Below are positions 15,727 to 25,947 of a DNA stretch of 64,000 nt, piece by piece. Below the pieces are notes generated by a model. The model saw only the letters and a list, made by a program, of their open reading frames with translations. It did not search any database and was not told the DNA's origin. Location of the stretch: the NCBI RefSeq assembly GCF_014643595.1, contig NZ_BMJT01000003.1, positions 248,001-312,000 of the forward strand. The letters are read 5' to 3'. The DNA comes from Lysinibacillus alkalisoli. GTDB taxonomy: Bacteria > Bacillota > Bacilli > Bacillales_A > Planococcaceae. Numbering within the stretch: the stretch's first letter is position 1; every line of letters starts with the position of its first letter. Position numbers and translations under genes: made by a program.

Positions 15727-17271
15727 TTATAGCATTTCAGAAGTTGTTTTAGCTTGCATGTGTAATTGTAGGTAGTCTGGGCCACCTGCTTTAGAGTCAG
15801 TACCTGACATGTTGAAACCACCAAATGGTTGGTAACCAACGATTGCGCCAGTACAGCCACGGTTGAAGTATAAGTTACCAACGTGGAAATCTTCACGTGC
15901 TTTTTCTTGGTGGAAACGGTTTGTTGTAATAACAGCACCTGTTAAACCATACTCTGTATCATTAGCAATTTCGATTGCTTCGTCAAAATCTTTAGCTTTT
16001 GTAATAGCTACAACTGGTCCAAAGATTTCTTCTTTCATGATGCGAGCGTTGCGGTCAACGTCAGCAAATACTGTTGGGTTAACAAAGTAACCTTTAGAGT
16101 CGTCAGCTGTACCACCAGCAACTAATTTACCTTCTTCTTTACCAATTTCGATGTAGCTAGTGATTTTATCGAAAGCAGCTTGGTCAATTACTGTTGCCAT
16201 AAAGTTATTGAAATCAGTTGGGTCACCGATTGTTAATTCGTTTGTTAATTTAACAACACGTTCTACTACTTCATCATATACATCTTGGTGAGCGATTACG
16301 CGTGAACATGCTGAACATTTTTGACCAGAGAAGCCAAAAGCAGACTTAACAATTGAAGTTGCAGCTAAGTCTAAATCAGCTTCAGCGTCAACAACGATTG
16401 TATCTTTACCGCCCATTTCAGCGATTACACGTTTGATCCAAATTTGACCTTCGTTAACTTTTGATGCACGTTCGTTGATACGTAAGCCAACATCACGAGA
16501 ACCAGTGAAGCTAATGAAGCGTGTTTTAGGGTGGTCTACTAAGTAGTCACCAACTTCAGCACCAGAACCTGGAATGAAGTTAACAACGCCAGCAGGCATG
16601 CCAGCTTCTTCTAATACTTCGATAAATTTGTAAGCAATAACAGGTGTAGTTGAAGCAGGTTTTAGTAATACAGTATTACCTGTTACAACTGCAGCAACTG
16701 TTGTACCAGCCATGATTGCAAATGGGAAGTTCCATGGTGAGATAACAACAGCAACACCTAATGGAATGTAGCCATAACGGTTATATTCGCCTGGACGGCT
16801 TTCTACTGTTTGACCGTCTTTAATTTTTAACATTTGACGACCATAGTATTCTAAGAAGTCGATTGCTTCTGCTGTATCAGCATCTGCTTCGTTCCAAGGT
16901 TTACCCGCTTCTTTAGTTAAAAGCGCTGAAAATTCATTTTTACGACGACGAATAATTGCTGCCGCTTTAAATAACACATCAGCACGGATTGCTGGGTCAA
17001 CTTTTTTCCAAGATTGGAAAGCTGTATCAGCAGCTTGCATCGCTTTTTCAGCTAAGTCTTTGCTCGCTTTTGAAACGCGACCAATAACTTCAGTTTTGTT
17101 AGCTGGATTGTAAGATGTAATTTTTTCATCAGTTGTTACACGTTCGCCACCAATAATTAGTGGGAAGTCTTGACCTAATTCAGCCTCTACTTTTGCAATC
17201 GCTGCTTTATAAGCATCGTAGTTTTCCTTTACAGTAAAATCTTGAAATGGTTCATGTTTGTATGGAATCAT
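15727..17271 (-). CDS. 1-pyrroline-5-carboxylate dehydrogenase
   Basis: NAD-dependent aldehyde dehydrogenase that oxidises P5C/glutamate semialdehyde to glutamate, the second step of proline (and arginine) degradation. 514 residues, the normal RocA/PutC length. [14 protein letters not shown] (cofactor site), the catalytic Glu in IAEMGGKD (near 285) and the catalytic Cys in [12 protein letters not shown] (near 317) are all present. The ATG at 17269-17271 follows AGGAGG; the frame continues open upstream through the promoter but is not translated. The divergent regulator and the nearby proline dehydrogenase make the pathway assignment firm. Confidence 0.93.
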   Translation of the reverse strand: MIPYKHEPFQDFTVKENYDAYKAAIAKVEAELGQDFPLIIGGERVTTDEKITSYNPANKTEVIGRVSKASKDLAEKAMQAADTAFQSWKKVDPAIRADVLFKAAAIIRRRKNEFSALLTKEAGKPWNEADADTAEAIDFLEYYGRQMLKIKDGQTVESRPGEYNRYGYIPLGVAVVISPWNFPFAIMAGTTVAAVVTGNTVLLKPASTTPVIAYKFIEVLEEAGMPAGVVNFIPGSGAEVGDYLVDHPKTRFISFTGSRDVGLRINERASKVNEGQIWIKRVIAEMGGKDTIVVDAEADLDLAATSIVKSAFGFSGQKCSACSRVIAHQDVYDEVVERVVKLTNELTIGDPTDFNNFMATVIDQAAFDKITSYIEIGKEEGKLVAGGTADDSKGYFVNPTVFADVDRNARIMKEEIFGPVVAITKAKDFDEAIEIANDTEYGLTGAVITTNRFHQEKAREDFHVGNLYFNRGCTGAIVGYQPFGGFNMSGTDSKAGGPDYLQLHMQAKTTSEML

Positions 17272-17294
17272 TTTTTTGCCTCCTAAAAGTACTT

Positions 17295-17313
17295 GTGCCA
17301 AAAAAATTTGCAC
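17295..17313. promoter_or_regulatory. operator-like palindrome upstream of P5C dehydrogenase
   Basis: GTGCCAAAAAAATTTGCAC, an interrupted palindrome between the start codon and a minus-strand TATAAT at 17333-17338. A repressor bound here would block the promoter. Confidence 0.45.
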
Positions 17314-17466
17314 TTTTTTCGTGTTTCTAAGTATTATAATGCCTATTTTTTTTGCATAAATCAAGTGTTAAAATCCAAAGTATATGATTTTTCTAAAAAT
17401 AATGTGTGAAAACGCCTTCATATCAAGGTTTAAAGACTAACGATAAAAACAAAAAAATTTGCTATT

Positions 17467-17488
17467 ATGCTACTATATTGCGTAGCAT
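17467..17488. promoter_or_regulatory. operator-like palindrome upstream of the proline-locus regulator
   Basis: ATGCTAC (17467-17473) and GTAGCAT (17482-17488), perfect 7-bp arms with an 8-bp spacer, 55 bp before the regulator start. Confidence 0.5.
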
Positions 17489-17542
17489 GGTAAAATAAAA
17501 CTATTACGAGGAGCAAATCCTCTGCAAAAATGAGGGAATGCA

Positions 17543-18871
17543 ATGAACACAAAGACATTATTAGCGATTTATGAATTCATCGCTGAGCAGAGTGCCAGTG
17601 GCATTTGTGCTATTGATAAGCGTGGCAATTTAATTTTATACAACAAGAGAATGCGAGAACTTGTCGGCATTAGTGATGAAGAGTTTGAAAAACGTAAAGC
17701 ATTAGAAATTATTGATGCTGATGTAGAAAGAAGTGCGTTACTGCGCGTGTTAGAAACAAAAGAGCCACTGCTCAATATGAAAAAAACATTTTGGAATAAA
17801 CGTGGAGAAGAAGTAACAACGATCAGTCATGTACATCCGCTAATTGTGGAGAATGAGTTAGTTGGCGCAGTGGAGTTTGTGCGTGACATTACACAGTTAG
17901 AGTTTATGATGTATCAACCACTGCGACGTTACGGTGCGCCATTAAAATTTGAAATTATTACTGCTGTATCCAAAGCGATGCAAAAAGTAATTAACACAGC
18001 AAAAGTAGCCGCTATGGGTCGTTTACCCGTTATGTTAATTGGTGAATCAGGTACAGGCAAAGATATGATTGCTGAGGGCATTCATCATGTGCTAGCTGAG
18101 CCGAATGAATTATTTGTCACATTGATTTGTCGACGAGATGAAAAAACCGTGTTGGCTCAATTAGAAAAATACATTGTCAATCAACGTAACATTACATTTT
18201 TTGCAGAGCGTGTGGAGTATTTATCCATGGAGGCACAGGAGCAAATTGCTAAATTGTTAGAAGAGCATGAGGAGCGCAAACATTATTTTATTGCGAGCGT
18301 TGGGCAAGACCCCGTTGATTTAATACGCCATGGCAAGTTATCACAGACGTTATATCACTTGTTTTCTAATATTTCTATTCAAGTGCCTGCTTTGCGTGAA
18401 CGTAAAGAAGATATTTTACCGTTTATTTATGATTACTTCCGTCGTCATCGTGAGCAATATGGTTCACAAATTAAAGCATTATCACCTGATGTGGAAGAAT
18501 TATTACTGGCGTATGATTGGCCGGGTAACTTAAAAGAGTTAGAAGTAATGCTTGATGAGGTGAGCACTGTGATTGCACGTGAGGAAGTGCTTGAGATGTA
18601 TATGTTACCTGCTCACTTAAAATGGCGTGCGCAGCAAAAGATGCCTGAGGAAAAAACAGATCTCTTTGTTGTGATGGATAAACAAGATTTACGTCCATTA
18701 GATACTTACATGCATGAGGTAGAGGATTATTACATTGCACGTGCATTGGAATTTCATAATGGCAATATTTCAAAAACTGCCGAAGCACTTGGCATAAGAC
18801 GACAAAGTTTGCAATATCGTATTAAAAAATTTGAGGAAAAAAAGTCAGTCAAAACGATAGAAAAAGCGTAA
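17543..18871 (+). CDS. PAS/AAA+/Fis-type regulator of proline use, lacking GAFTGA
   Basis: 442-residue regulator built like RocR-type enhancer-binding proteins. PAS sensor at residues 8-120, AAA+ domain at about 130-350 with Walker A GESGTGKD near 167-174 and the later PALRERKEDILPF sequence, and a Fis-type HTH at the end (GNISKTAEALGIRRQSLQYR). The part between Walker A and PALRERKED is about 20-25 residues shorter than normal: the GAFTGA loop that contacts sigma-54 is gone, and the Walker B LFLDE is replaced by ITFFAE. No sigma-54 -24/-12 promoter was seen at the neighbouring genes. It probably acts as a PAS-sensing activator or repressor with sigma-A. Confidence 0.85.
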   Translation: MNTKTLLAIYEFIAEQSASGICAIDKRGNLILYNKRMRELVGISDEEFEKRKALEIIDADVERSALLRVLETKEPLLNMKKTFWNKRGEEVTTISHVHPLIVENELVGAVEFVRDITQLEFMMYQPLRRYGAPLKFEIITAVSKAMQKVINTAKVAAMGRLPVMLIGESGTGKDMIAEGIHHVLAEPNELFVTLICRRDEKTVLAQLEKYIVNQRNITFFAERVEYLSMEAQEQIAKLLEEHEERKHYFIASVGQDPVDLIRHGKLSQTLYHLFSNISIQVPALRERKEDILPFIYDYFRRHREQYGSQIKALSPDVEELLLAYDWPGNLKELEVMLDEVSTVIAREEVLEMYMLPAHLKWRAQQKMPEEKTDLFVVMDKQDLRPLDTYMHEVEDYYIARALEFHNGNISKTAEALGIRRQSLQYRIKKFEEKKSVKTIEKA

Positions 18872-18893
18872 GGCATATGCCTTACGCTTTTTT
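18861..18893. terminator. bidirectional terminator
   Basis: AAAAGCGTAAGGCAT and ATGCCTTACGCTTTT form a perfect palindrome that overlaps the regulator stop codon and ends next to the stop of convergent putA. Confidence 0.9.
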
Positions 18894-18894
18894 A

Positions 18895-19869
18895 TTATTT
18901 ACGTTTAGTGATACGGCCTAATGCAAATGCAGCAGCAGCAACACCTAACATGGTGTTTGTTTTCTTGTTAAATACTTGTTTTACCACTAACTCCATGTTT
19001 TGTGGACGCTCAGCTAAACGACGCATGAAGTAGCCGTACCAGTCTTTACCAAATGGTAGGTACGTACAGAAGTTGTACTGTGTAGCAAGGTCTTCTTGCA
19101 TTTCTGTACGGAAGCCATATAACATTTGGAATTCAAATTTGTCATGAGAGATATTGTTTTCTTTAACAAATTTCTCAACATGTGCAATTACATTATGGTC
19201 ATGTGTTGCGATTGATGTAAATTTACCATGTAATAAATGGTATTCAATTAATTTTAAGTAGTTAGCATCGATGTCTGCTTTATCTGTATAAGCTAAATCA
19301 GCAGGCTCTTTGTAAGCACCTTTTACAATACGTAGGCGGTAATCTTTGAAACGTTCAATGTTTTCTTGTGCATTGAAGAAGTAAGATTGAATTACTGTAC
19401 CAACATTGTCAAACTCTTCGTGTAAACGCTCCATTAAGTCGAATGACTCGTAAAGTGTTTCGTGTGTTTCTGTATCAAAGTTGATAAAAATGCCGTATTT
19501 ATGAGCCGTCCCTACGATGTCACGTAAGTTGTTGTAGCAAAACTCTTTATCAAAGTTTAAACCAAGTTGTGTCGGTTTAAGTGAGATATGTGCATCTAAT
19601 TTTTCAGCGTGAATGACTTCAATCACGTTTAAGATGTTTTTCTTTGCTTCTAGTGCTTCTGCTTCTTCGAATACGAATTCGCCTAAGTTATCTACTGTAC
19701 AAGAAATATTTTGATTGTTTAAACGTTTAATGGTTTTAACAACCTCATCTACGTTTGTACCTGCTACTACGCTTTGCGCGCCTAAACGTAAACCGAATTT
19801 TTGTGCACCAGCGATTAATACTTTGTTCTCAGAAAGTGCGATGAAAAAGTCGCGTAAGTTTACTGCCAT
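18895..19869 (-). CDS. putA: proline dehydrogenase
   Basis: FAD-dependent, membrane-associated enzyme that oxidises proline to P5C, delivering electrons to the respiratory chain. 324 residues, the usual size of monofunctional Gram-positive ProDH (FadM/PutB type). The TIM-barrel sequence includes AHISLKPTQLGLNFD, RLRIVKGAYKEPADLAY and FEFQMLYGFR, the flavin and substrate regions. The C-terminus has a short hydrophobic Ala-rich stretch and a basic tail (GRITKRK) that could help membrane contact. The ATG at 19867-19869 follows GAGGAGTG. Works with the P5C dehydrogenase gene across the regulator. Confidence 0.92.
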   Translation of the reverse strand: MAVNLRDFFIALSENKVLIAGAQKFGLRLGAQSVVAGTNVDEVVKTIKRLNNQNISCTVDNLGEFVFEEAEALEAKKNILNVIEVIHAEKLDAHISLKPTQLGLNFDKEFCYNNLRDIVGTAHKYGIFINFDTETHETLYESFDLMERLHEEFDNVGTVIQSYFFNAQENIERFKDYRLRIVKGAYKEPADLAYTDKADIDANYLKLIEYHLLHGKFTSIATHDHNVIAHVEKFVKENNISHDKFEFQMLYGFRTEMQEDLATQYNFCTYLPFGKDWYGYFMRRLAERPQNMELVVKQVFNKKTNTMLGVAAAAFALGRITKRK

Positions 19870-20001
19870 GTCAAAAACACTCCTCAAAATTGTTTTAAAA
19901 ATATAATAAATTATAATTTTAATGGTGATTATAGCACGTTTACCAAAATTGAAAATAGCAAAATTATTTTGCTATCTTAAAAATTCAATTTTAAAAAAGG
20001 G

Positions 20002-20017
20002 ATTAAAGCGCTTTCTT
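20002..20017. promoter_or_regulatory. cre-like site (CcpA) upstream of putA
   Basis: ATTAAAGCGCTTTCTT resembles the catabolite-responsive element core (AAAGCGCTTT), 133 bp before the putA start. Carbon catabolite repression of proline use is plausible. Confidence 0.35.
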
Positions 20018-20412
20018 ACAGCGTTTTCACGCTGTTTTATAAAATTTTTATCATAAAAAGAAAGATTATTCAGTCAATTTAGAGTGCTAATATGAGAGGG
20101 AAAAAACAGCAAAATAACAAAAAAGTGATGTATGGATTTTATAGGGAAAATGTATAAATCTGTGTGGAAGGTTTTTTATTGCTTTTAAGGGAGCACTAGC
20201 CCTTGTATACCAAGGTTTTAGGAGTAGGTAATAAAAATGGGCAATCTGCAATATAATAGGCTTTAAAAGTATAGTGCAATAATGCACATATTTTTATTAA
20301 AAATAACTACTAAATGAAGGGAAGAGGACTTTTTTGTTTTTTTAAAATAGTAAATAGTTAAAATTAGGGTGTAAATAATCATATGTAAAATGACACTATT
20401 AGGTAAGGCAAT

Positions 20413-20450
20413 AAAAAAATGTTAGACCGCGTGTATTTCGGTCTAACATC
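20413..20450 (-). terminator. terminator of the TetR gene
   Basis: TGTTAGACCG and CGGTCTAACA pair perfectly; the A tract at 20413-20419 gives the U run on the minus strand. Confidence 0.85.
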
Positions 20451-20505
20451 TTTGAATTTAGAAAAATAGGCTATTGCAACGTTAACAAGTACTATAGGCA
20501 CTTTA

Positions 20506-21048
20506 CTAGTATTGTGCGTGTACCTTTGGCGAAAAATGGATTATCAAATGTTGCACGACTTTTTCCATATGTGCTAAGTCATCTAAGGCAGGGTGGTCTT
20601 TATAGGTAATGAGCGCCCCGTTTAATGTCGAGAAAATTAATTGACTATCGATGCGTCTTATAACAGGTGTAGTGGACTCAAAGATAGTGAATAATTCTTC
20701 AATAAAAGGTGCAACAAATGGAAGAGCTGCTTCATTTTTCTGAGGTGATAGCATAAAATTCGCCATAATTTGATACAGGCTATCGTGTTCATACATATAA
20801 TGCAAATAGGCAACTGTGGCACTTTCTAAAGATATTGCGTGTTGTTTTACATATTGTATGAGTAATTTAGACTCTGCAGAAAAGGCCTGAATGAATAGTT
20901 CTTGTTGGTCTGTAAAATACTTATAAATGAGTGAGGGTGAAACGCCCGCTTCTTTAGCGATGGCGCGAACACTTACTTTATGAAAAGGCTCGGTACGTAA
21001 CAGCCGAATAGCTGCTTGTAAAATCGTATCAAAAGACGTTTTTTCCAC
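20506..21048 (-). CDS. TetR/AcrR family regulator
   Basis: 180-residue repressor-type regulator. The HTH at residues 8-52 is typical (VSVRAIAKEAGVSPSLIYKYFTDQQELFIQAF); the C-terminal ligand domain is not recognisable. GTG start at 21048 with GGAAG upstream. It lies 13 bp downstream of the SEC-C protein gene on the same strand, so both are probably co-transcribed; no exporter gene is adjacent, so its target is unclear. Confidence 0.85.
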   Translation of the reverse strand: MEKTSFDTILQAAIRLLRTEPFHKVSVRAIAKEAGVSPSLIYKYFTDQQELFIQAFSAESKLLIQYVKQHAISLESATVAYLHYMYEHDSLYQIMANFMLSPQKNEAALPFVAPFIEELFTIFESTTPVIRRIDSQLIFSTLNGALITYKDHPALDDLAHMEKVVQHLIIHFSPKVHAQY

Positions 21049-21061
21049 AGACTCACTTCCC

Positions 21062-22042
21062 TTACTTAGTGTGATACAGTTTGATTGCTTGGTAATATTT
21101 TGTTAAAGATGCCGGCGAGATGGCAAATGCTTCCCCTAATTGTTTGATGGTCATTGGGAGCGGCTCGATCAGAGAGGCTTCCATAGCGTAACGGACAGCA
21201 CCAGCAGCAATAGCTGCTTCTTTTCTTGCACTCGGGCGTTCTTCTACTAAATAATCTTCTAACAATATACGAATGGCTTCAAAGTCACGATCATTTGCTG
21301 TTAAAAATGTTTCGACCTGTTGTAAAACATTTGTTTCAAACGATGTGAACTCCTCTCCATTATAACCATTTTTACACAATAGTTCCCATAAATGCAAATG
21401 ATGTTGTGCTAAATAAGCATTTAATGATTGTTCGCTTGCCTGGTATTGTTGAGCATAATCCTTTATTACCTCAAGATGTTCAGGTGCAAAGAAGTTACAC
21501 ATAGAGACAGATACAAACTCATCTGGTTGTAAAGTACCATCGCGCAGTACAAAAGCAAATACTAACATGTCATTAGGAATGACACGGTTTGTCTCACGAC
21601 GCAAACCTAATTCTTCGTTCGTTAAGAGGTTGTGTACTTTAATATAATGCGGATGTGTATTTTCAACAACTTGACCAAGCACGAGTTGAGGTGTTGACCA
21701 AAGTTCATATACTTTTAATGCGGTTGGACGAATCGTATTCTTCTTCACTTTTTGCATATAACTATCCCATAGATCAGGGCGTTGAATGAATAAATAATGT
21801 TCAAGTGCAATTGCTTCAATTAGTTGAGGGTGTAAGCCTTCTAAAGCAGGTAACCATACATCAGCTAATTGAATAAATTCAGGAGCGTCTTTACGGCTAG
21901 GGTACTCATCAAAGAATGTTTGTAGCGTACGGTCTAGCTCATCAAAGAATACCTCTGACAGTTGTGTGCTCTCTGTAGCATAACAACATTTTTTATACTT
22001 TTTTCCGCTGCCACATGGGCAAGGGTCATTTCGTTTTACCAA
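21062..22042 (-). CDS. SEC-C motif zinc-binding protein
   Basis: About 326 residues. The N-terminus is a SEC-C zinc motif, RNDPCPCGSGKKYKKCC (Cys-X-Cys...Cys-Cys), as found at the SecA C-terminus and in YecA-like proteins. The rest is mostly helical, unrecognised, and ends in an HTH-like segment (LGEAFAISPASLTKYYQAIK). A TTG at 22040-22042 is the likely start: AAGGAA lies 10 bases upstream, whereas the in-frame GTG at 22049-22051 directly touches it. First gene of a two-gene unit with the TetR regulator. Function unknown. Confidence 0.75.
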   Translation of the reverse strand: MVKRNDPCPCGSGKKYKKCCYATESTQLSEVFFDELDRTLQTFFDEYPSRKDAPEFIQLADVWLPALEGLHPQLIEAIALEHYLFIQRPDLWDSYMQKVKKNTIRPTALKVYELWSTPQLVLGQVVENTHPHYIKVHNLLTNEELGLRRETNRVIPNDMLVFAFVLRDGTLQPDEFVSVSMCNFFAPEHLEVIKDYAQQYQASEQSLNAYLAQHHLHLWELLCKNGYNGEEFTSFETNVLQQVETFLTANDRDFEAIRILLEDYLVEERPSARKEAAIAAGAVRYAMEASLIEPLPMTIKQLGEAFAISPASLTKYYQAIKLYHTK

Positions 22043-22133
22043 ATTTAACACTTCCTTAAGCTATTACTCGTTAAAAAAACGTACTTTAACATAATAACGT
22101 TAAAATGGAAGGTTGCAAAGGGGCAAGCCTATA

Positions 22134-23012
22134 TTACTTATGGAATAAAGAGATAACATGTGTGCGAAAGGCAGCAACTGCAGGTAACACGGTTTGGTGG
22201 TCCATCCAAGCTAAGCCGATAATACGCTCACATACTGTACCTTTGACAGGGATTTTAACGATGCGTTCGGGGTTATAGTTTTCATCGTTTGGCAATAATG
22301 AAATCCCTAGCCCCGCAGCGATAAAACCTGTGATAGTAGCCACTTCATCTGCCTCAAAAGCGGGTTGCAACTGTAAATGATTTTGTTTGAAAAACTTGTC
22401 CACGGTCTTTCGTAAAGGGTAACCTTTCTTTAAATGAATGAAAGACTCACCTTCTAATTCTTCAAGGGTGACACTTTTTCTTTTGGCAAAGCGATGTTTG
22501 CGTGGTACAACAACAAATAGTTCGTCCCGCCATAACTCCTGCCACATAACAGGGGGCTCTGTTTCAATAGCGGCTAATAAACAAATATCAAGTTCGCCTG
22601 ATTGCAATAACTTTAATTGATTATGTGAATAATTTTGCGATAAATGAAAGCGGACATCAGGGTGTGTTATACGGAAATCTTGAATAATATCAGGCACAAT
22701 ATTCGTGCCTAAGGTGTGTAAAAAACCTAATGAGATTTCGCCATAGGCAGGATTGTTCAACTCTTGTAACTCTACTAATGCCTTGTCATATTCTTGTTGC
22801 ATGGCGGTGACTCGCTTTAAAAAAGACTCACCAAAATGATTTAAAAAAATCCCGCGTCCATAGCGATCAAAAAGAGGCACGCCTAACTCTTCTTCTAGTT
22901 TGGCAATCGAGCGACTAAGTGCAGGTTGCGAAATAGCAAGTTGTTCTGCAGCACGTGTCATATGTTGCATGTTCGCTAATGTTCTAAAATAATGTAGTTG
23001 TTGCCATTCCAT
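22134..23012 (-). CDS. LysR family transcriptional regulator
   Basis: 292-residue regulator of normal length. HTH at residues 3-62 (LHYFRTLANMQHMTRAAEQL, AISQPALSRSIAKLEEELGV), then the substrate-binding-like domain, with LGFLHTLGTNIVPDIIQDF starting it. This N-terminal type (MEWQQLHYF) is common in regulators of divergent exporters or metabolic genes. The ATG at 23010-23012 follows AGGAGTG. Divergent from a carboxylesterase across 176 bp. Confidence 0.87.
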   Translation of the reverse strand: MEWQQLHYFRTLANMQHMTRAAEQLAISQPALSRSIAKLEEELGVPLFDRYGRGIFLNHFGESFLKRVTAMQQEYDKALVELQELNNPAYGEISLGFLHTLGTNIVPDIIQDFRITHPDVRFHLSQNYSHNQLKLLQSGELDICLLAAIETEPPVMWQELWRDELFVVVPRKHRFAKRKSVTLEELEGESFIHLKKGYPLRKTVDKFFKQNHLQLQPAFEADEVATITGFIAAGLGISLLPNDENYNPERIVKIPVKGTVCERIIGLAWMDHQTVLPAVAAFRTHVISLFHK

Positions 23013-23188
23013 AATTTGAAACACTCCTTTTATACGTATGATAAATGGTTTTTATTATAACATTGTTCGTTACATGCATAAAAGTTATTAAAATGATAAA
23101 AACAATATATTGTACATTATGATTTACGGTGCTATACTCAAGTCACAAATCATACACAATTATTATTTCCAAGAAGGGGATATTATAG

Positions 23189-23941
23189 ATGAACATCTCA
23201 AAACCTAAGTCATTAACGATTGAAAAAGGCGAAAAAGCCGTACTCTTACTACATGGATTTACAGGTAGCACAAAAGATATTAAAAAGCTAGCTTTATATT
23301 TAGCTGACCATGGTTATACGGTGCATGCACCTATTTATAGTGGTCATGGTGTAGAACCAGAAGCGCTACTTGAAACAACACCAGCAGATTGGTGGCAAGA
23401 TACAGTAAAAGGTTATCAATATTTAATTGACAAAGGTTATACGCAAATTGCAGTGGCAGGCATTTCATTAGGGGGCGTATTCTCATTAAAAGTAGCAGAA
23501 ACTTTCCCTGTAAAAGCCGTTGTATCTATGTGTGCACCAATTTCGCGTGACGATTCAAAAGGCTTATTTACACGCCTATACCACTATGCACGTTTGTATA
23601 AGTCATTTGAAAAGAAATCAAAAGACCAAATTATTTCAGAACTTCATGAGTTACGTATTACACCAAAAGACTCGCTAGATATTGTGGCAGATATTACAAA
23701 CCAAACACGTCAACAACTATCAAAAATTAATGTGCCAACGCTTATTTTACAAGGGGCATTAGATGATGACCTATACCAAAAGAGCGCACCTATGATTTTA
23801 GAGACAGTGAAAGCGCAAGAAAAAGAATTGATTTGGTACGAAAACTCAGGACACATTATCACGCTAGATAAAGAACGTGATAAAGTTAATGAGGATGTAT
23901 GTGAATTTTTAGACCAAGTCGACTGGAAACAAGCAAATTAA
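23189..23941 (+). CDS. carboxylesterase, Est30-like alpha/beta hydrolase
   Basis: 250-residue monomeric carboxylesterase/monoacylglycerol lipase-like enzyme of the Est30 type, cytoplasmic. Oxyanion region LLLHGFTGSTKDI, nucleophile elbow GISLGG (Ser near 95), acid Asp in LILQGALDDDLY and His in ENSGHIITLD are all visible. Residues 130-170 form a small cap. Ribosome binding site AGAAGGGG before the ATG. Single gene with its own strong terminator. Confidence 0.88.
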   Translation: MNISKPKSLTIEKGEKAVLLLHGFTGSTKDIKKLALYLADHGYTVHAPIYSGHGVEPEALLETTPADWWQDTVKGYQYLIDKGYTQIAVAGISLGGVFSLKVAETFPVKAVVSMCAPISRDDSKGLFTRLYHYARLYKSFEKKSKDQIISELHELRITPKDSLDIVADITNQTRQQLSKINVPTLILQGALDDDLYQKSAPMILETVKAQEKELIWYENSGHIITLDKERDKVNEDVCEFLDQVDWKQAN

Positions 23942-24254
23942 TCCTAAGTCGTATGCAAAAGCATACGGCTTTTTTTTATGAGATAAAAGACCTTATAAAA
24001 AACGTAAAATTAACAATCAAGAAGAAAATTACCTTCCATGTAAAAGATATATAAGTAAAATACAATATTTTACTGTTAATAAGTCAATATTTTACTAAAA
24101 ACATGTGTCTTGTCAGGATATTTGCGTTCATACCGTTATTTACACATAATACAAACAATTTCATATAAAATGAATTTTACGTATTGTCAGACCAAAATCC
24201 CATTGTTAGAATAATAATGTGAGTGTTTTTTACTAGGTGAACGGGGGATGTAAA
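23942..24254. other. intergenic region before the chemoreceptors
   Basis: Contains the esterase terminator (23944-23977). The remaining AT-rich bases must carry the chemoreceptor promoter; no clear sigma-D motif was found. Confidence 0.4.
23944..23977 (+). terminator. intrinsic terminator
   Basis: AAGTCGTATGC pairs with GCATACGGCTT (one G-T), loop AAAA, followed by a run of T. Confidence 0.9.
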
Positions 24255-25940
24255 GTGAAAACGATTAAAGCAAAAATGTTGGCATCGTTTGCCATTGTAA
24301 TTGTATTAATTATGGCATTTAGTGTATACAATTTTATGGCAAACGATAAAATGGCGAAAAAGAATCATCAAATTGTAGATGCGAATTTACAATTATTGAT
24401 GGCTAGTAAAGATTTATCCTCTTCTATTAGTCAAAGACAAGTGGCTGTTCGTAATTATTTAGTACGAGGTGATGGTCACTCCATTACACAATTTGAAGAA
24501 GGCAACACTTTAGCAGAAGAAAGTTTACAACGATTGACTAAATTGCTAACGAAAGACGAAGTAGAAGAAGCAAACCAATTAGCTGAAAAAGCGCGAGAAT
24601 GGCGTAAATACATAGAAGATGATGTGATTGAACCCTATCGTAATGGCGATAAAAACCTCGCTTTAGAAAATGCTAATAAATATCAACAATTAAGTGATGA
24701 AGTGCGAGAAGGATATGAGGCCATTGCAGAACGACATGCCAAAGAAATGGTGGAGATGGGTAAGGAAGTCATTACCACGACCGATCAAATTAAAACGATT
24801 GGTATTGTCGTTGCTATTATTGTAATTATCTTATCTATTATCATTGCAGTTTTCACAGCCAATGCAATCACACGACCCGTTAAACGTGTCGTAAGCTTTA
24901 TGCAGCAACTTGAACAAGGTAACCTACAACAACAACCTTTAAAAGCAATCACACAAGATGAGATAGGTGAATTAACGTTAGCAGCCAATTCCATGCAAGA
25001 AAAATTACACCACACGATGGTTGTTATTCAAGATGTTTCGGAAACGGTAGCCGCTAATAGTGAAGAGATTGCACAATCGTCTAATGAAGTAAAGTCAGGT
25101 GCTGACCAAGTAGCGCGCACGATGCAAGAATTAGCAGAAGGCGCTGAGCAACAAGCAAGTACAGCAACCGATTTGGCACAGATTGTTGAGCAATTTTCGC
25201 GAGATGTGAGTACGACTTCAGTAGAGGGGAAAGCACTGGCTAACCATTCTACACAAGTCACAACATTAACAACAAAAGGTCAACATTATATGACAGACTC
25301 TACAGACCAAATGATGCAAATTGATAAAATTGTACAAGTTGCTGTACAAAAAGTAGAAGGATTAAATGAGAAATCAAATGAAATCTCAGAGCTTGTATCA
25401 GTTATTGCATCTATAGCAGACCAAACGAATTTATTGGCGCTAAATGCTGCGATTGAAGCAGCCCGAGCAGGCGAACAAGGTAAAGGCTTTGCTGTAGTGG
25501 CAGATGAAGTGCGCAAGTTGGCAGAACAAGTAGCATTTTCTGTAACAGATATCTCCACAATTGTTACAGGTATTCAAGCAGAGACATCTGATGTAACAGG
25601 TGCTTTACAAGATGGCTATAAAGAAGTACACAAGGGCACAGAGCAAATTACGGCAACTAATGAAACATTTAGTGAAATTGCATCAGCTGTTCAACAAATG
25701 ACAGGCAATATTGATGTCATTACAGAGAATTTAATCAGTATTGGTACAACTACAAAAGAGATTAATCATGCTATTGATGATATTGCCGCAATCTCACAAC
25801 AAGCAGCGGCAGGCGTTGAAGAAACGACAGCTACTGTAGAAGAGACCGCAAGCACTATGGAAGAGATGGCAAATGGCACAGATCAACTAGCTAGACGAGC
25901 AGAAGAATTGAATGAACAATTACGTCAATTTAAACTATAA
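24255..25940 (+). CDS. methyl-accepting chemotaxis protein
   Basis: Transmembrane chemoreceptor, 561 residues. Helix 1 at about 5-25, a four-helix-bundle (4HB_MCP) extracytoplasmic sensor at 30-180, helix 2 at 183-205, HAMP at 206-258, and the cytoplasmic signalling coiled coil to the end. The hairpin tip reads [20 protein letters not shown], the highly conserved CheA/CheW contact. The start is taken as GTG 24255, since a GGGGGATG lies 8 bases before it; the tandem copy has the same arrangement. Ligand unknown. Confidence 0.88.
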   Translation: MKTIKAKMLASFAIVIVLIMAFSVYNFMANDKMAKKNHQIVDANLQLLMASKDLSSSISQRQVAVRNYLVRGDGHSITQFEEGNTLAEESLQRLTKLLTKDEVEEANQLAEKAREWRKYIEDDVIEPYRNGDKNLALENANKYQQLSDEVREGYEAIAERHAKEMVEMGKEVITTTDQIKTIGIVVAIIVIILSIIIAVFTANAITRPVKRVVSFMQQLEQGNLQQQPLKAITQDEIGELTLAANSMQEKLHHTMVVIQDVSETVAANSEEIAQSSNEVKSGADQVARTMQELAEGAEQQASTATDLAQIVEQFSRDVSTTSVEGKALANHSTQVTTLTTKGQHYMTDSTDQMMQIDKIVQVAVQKVEGLNEKSNEISELVSVIASIADQTNLLALNAAIEAARAGEQGKGFAVVADEVRKLAEQVAFSVTDISTIVTGIQAETSDVTGALQDGYKEVHKGTEQITATNETFSEIASAVQQMTGNIDVITENLISIGTTTKEINHAIDDIAAISQQAAAGVEETTATVEETASTMEEMANGTDQLARRAEELNEQLRQFKL

Positions 25941-25947
25941 CGTTGAA

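Larger units (their letters stand above)
19870..20505. other. long AT-rich intergenic region upstream of putA
   Basis: About 636 bp. It holds a cre-like site at 20002-20017, a small ACAGCG/CGCTGT hairpin at 20018-20036, a CCTTG/CAAGG palindrome near 20192-20206 and the TetR terminator at 20413-20450. No convincing gene on either strand; the minus-strand frame at 20087-20287 has no ribosome binding site and an unnatural composition. Confidence 0.5.

Noticed and set aside
15612-15938. 108-codon minus-strand frame at the end of the P5C dehydrogenase gene
   Set aside because: Out-of-frame overlap with a well-supported gene and its terminator.
17272-17542. sigma-54 promoter upstream of the P5C dehydrogenase gene
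   Set aside because: A TGGCAC on the minus strand looked like a -24 element, but no TTGC-type -12 element follows at the right distance.
20087-20287. 66-codon minus-strand frame between putA and TetR
   Set aside because: No ribosome binding site, AT-rich chance frame with unnatural composition.
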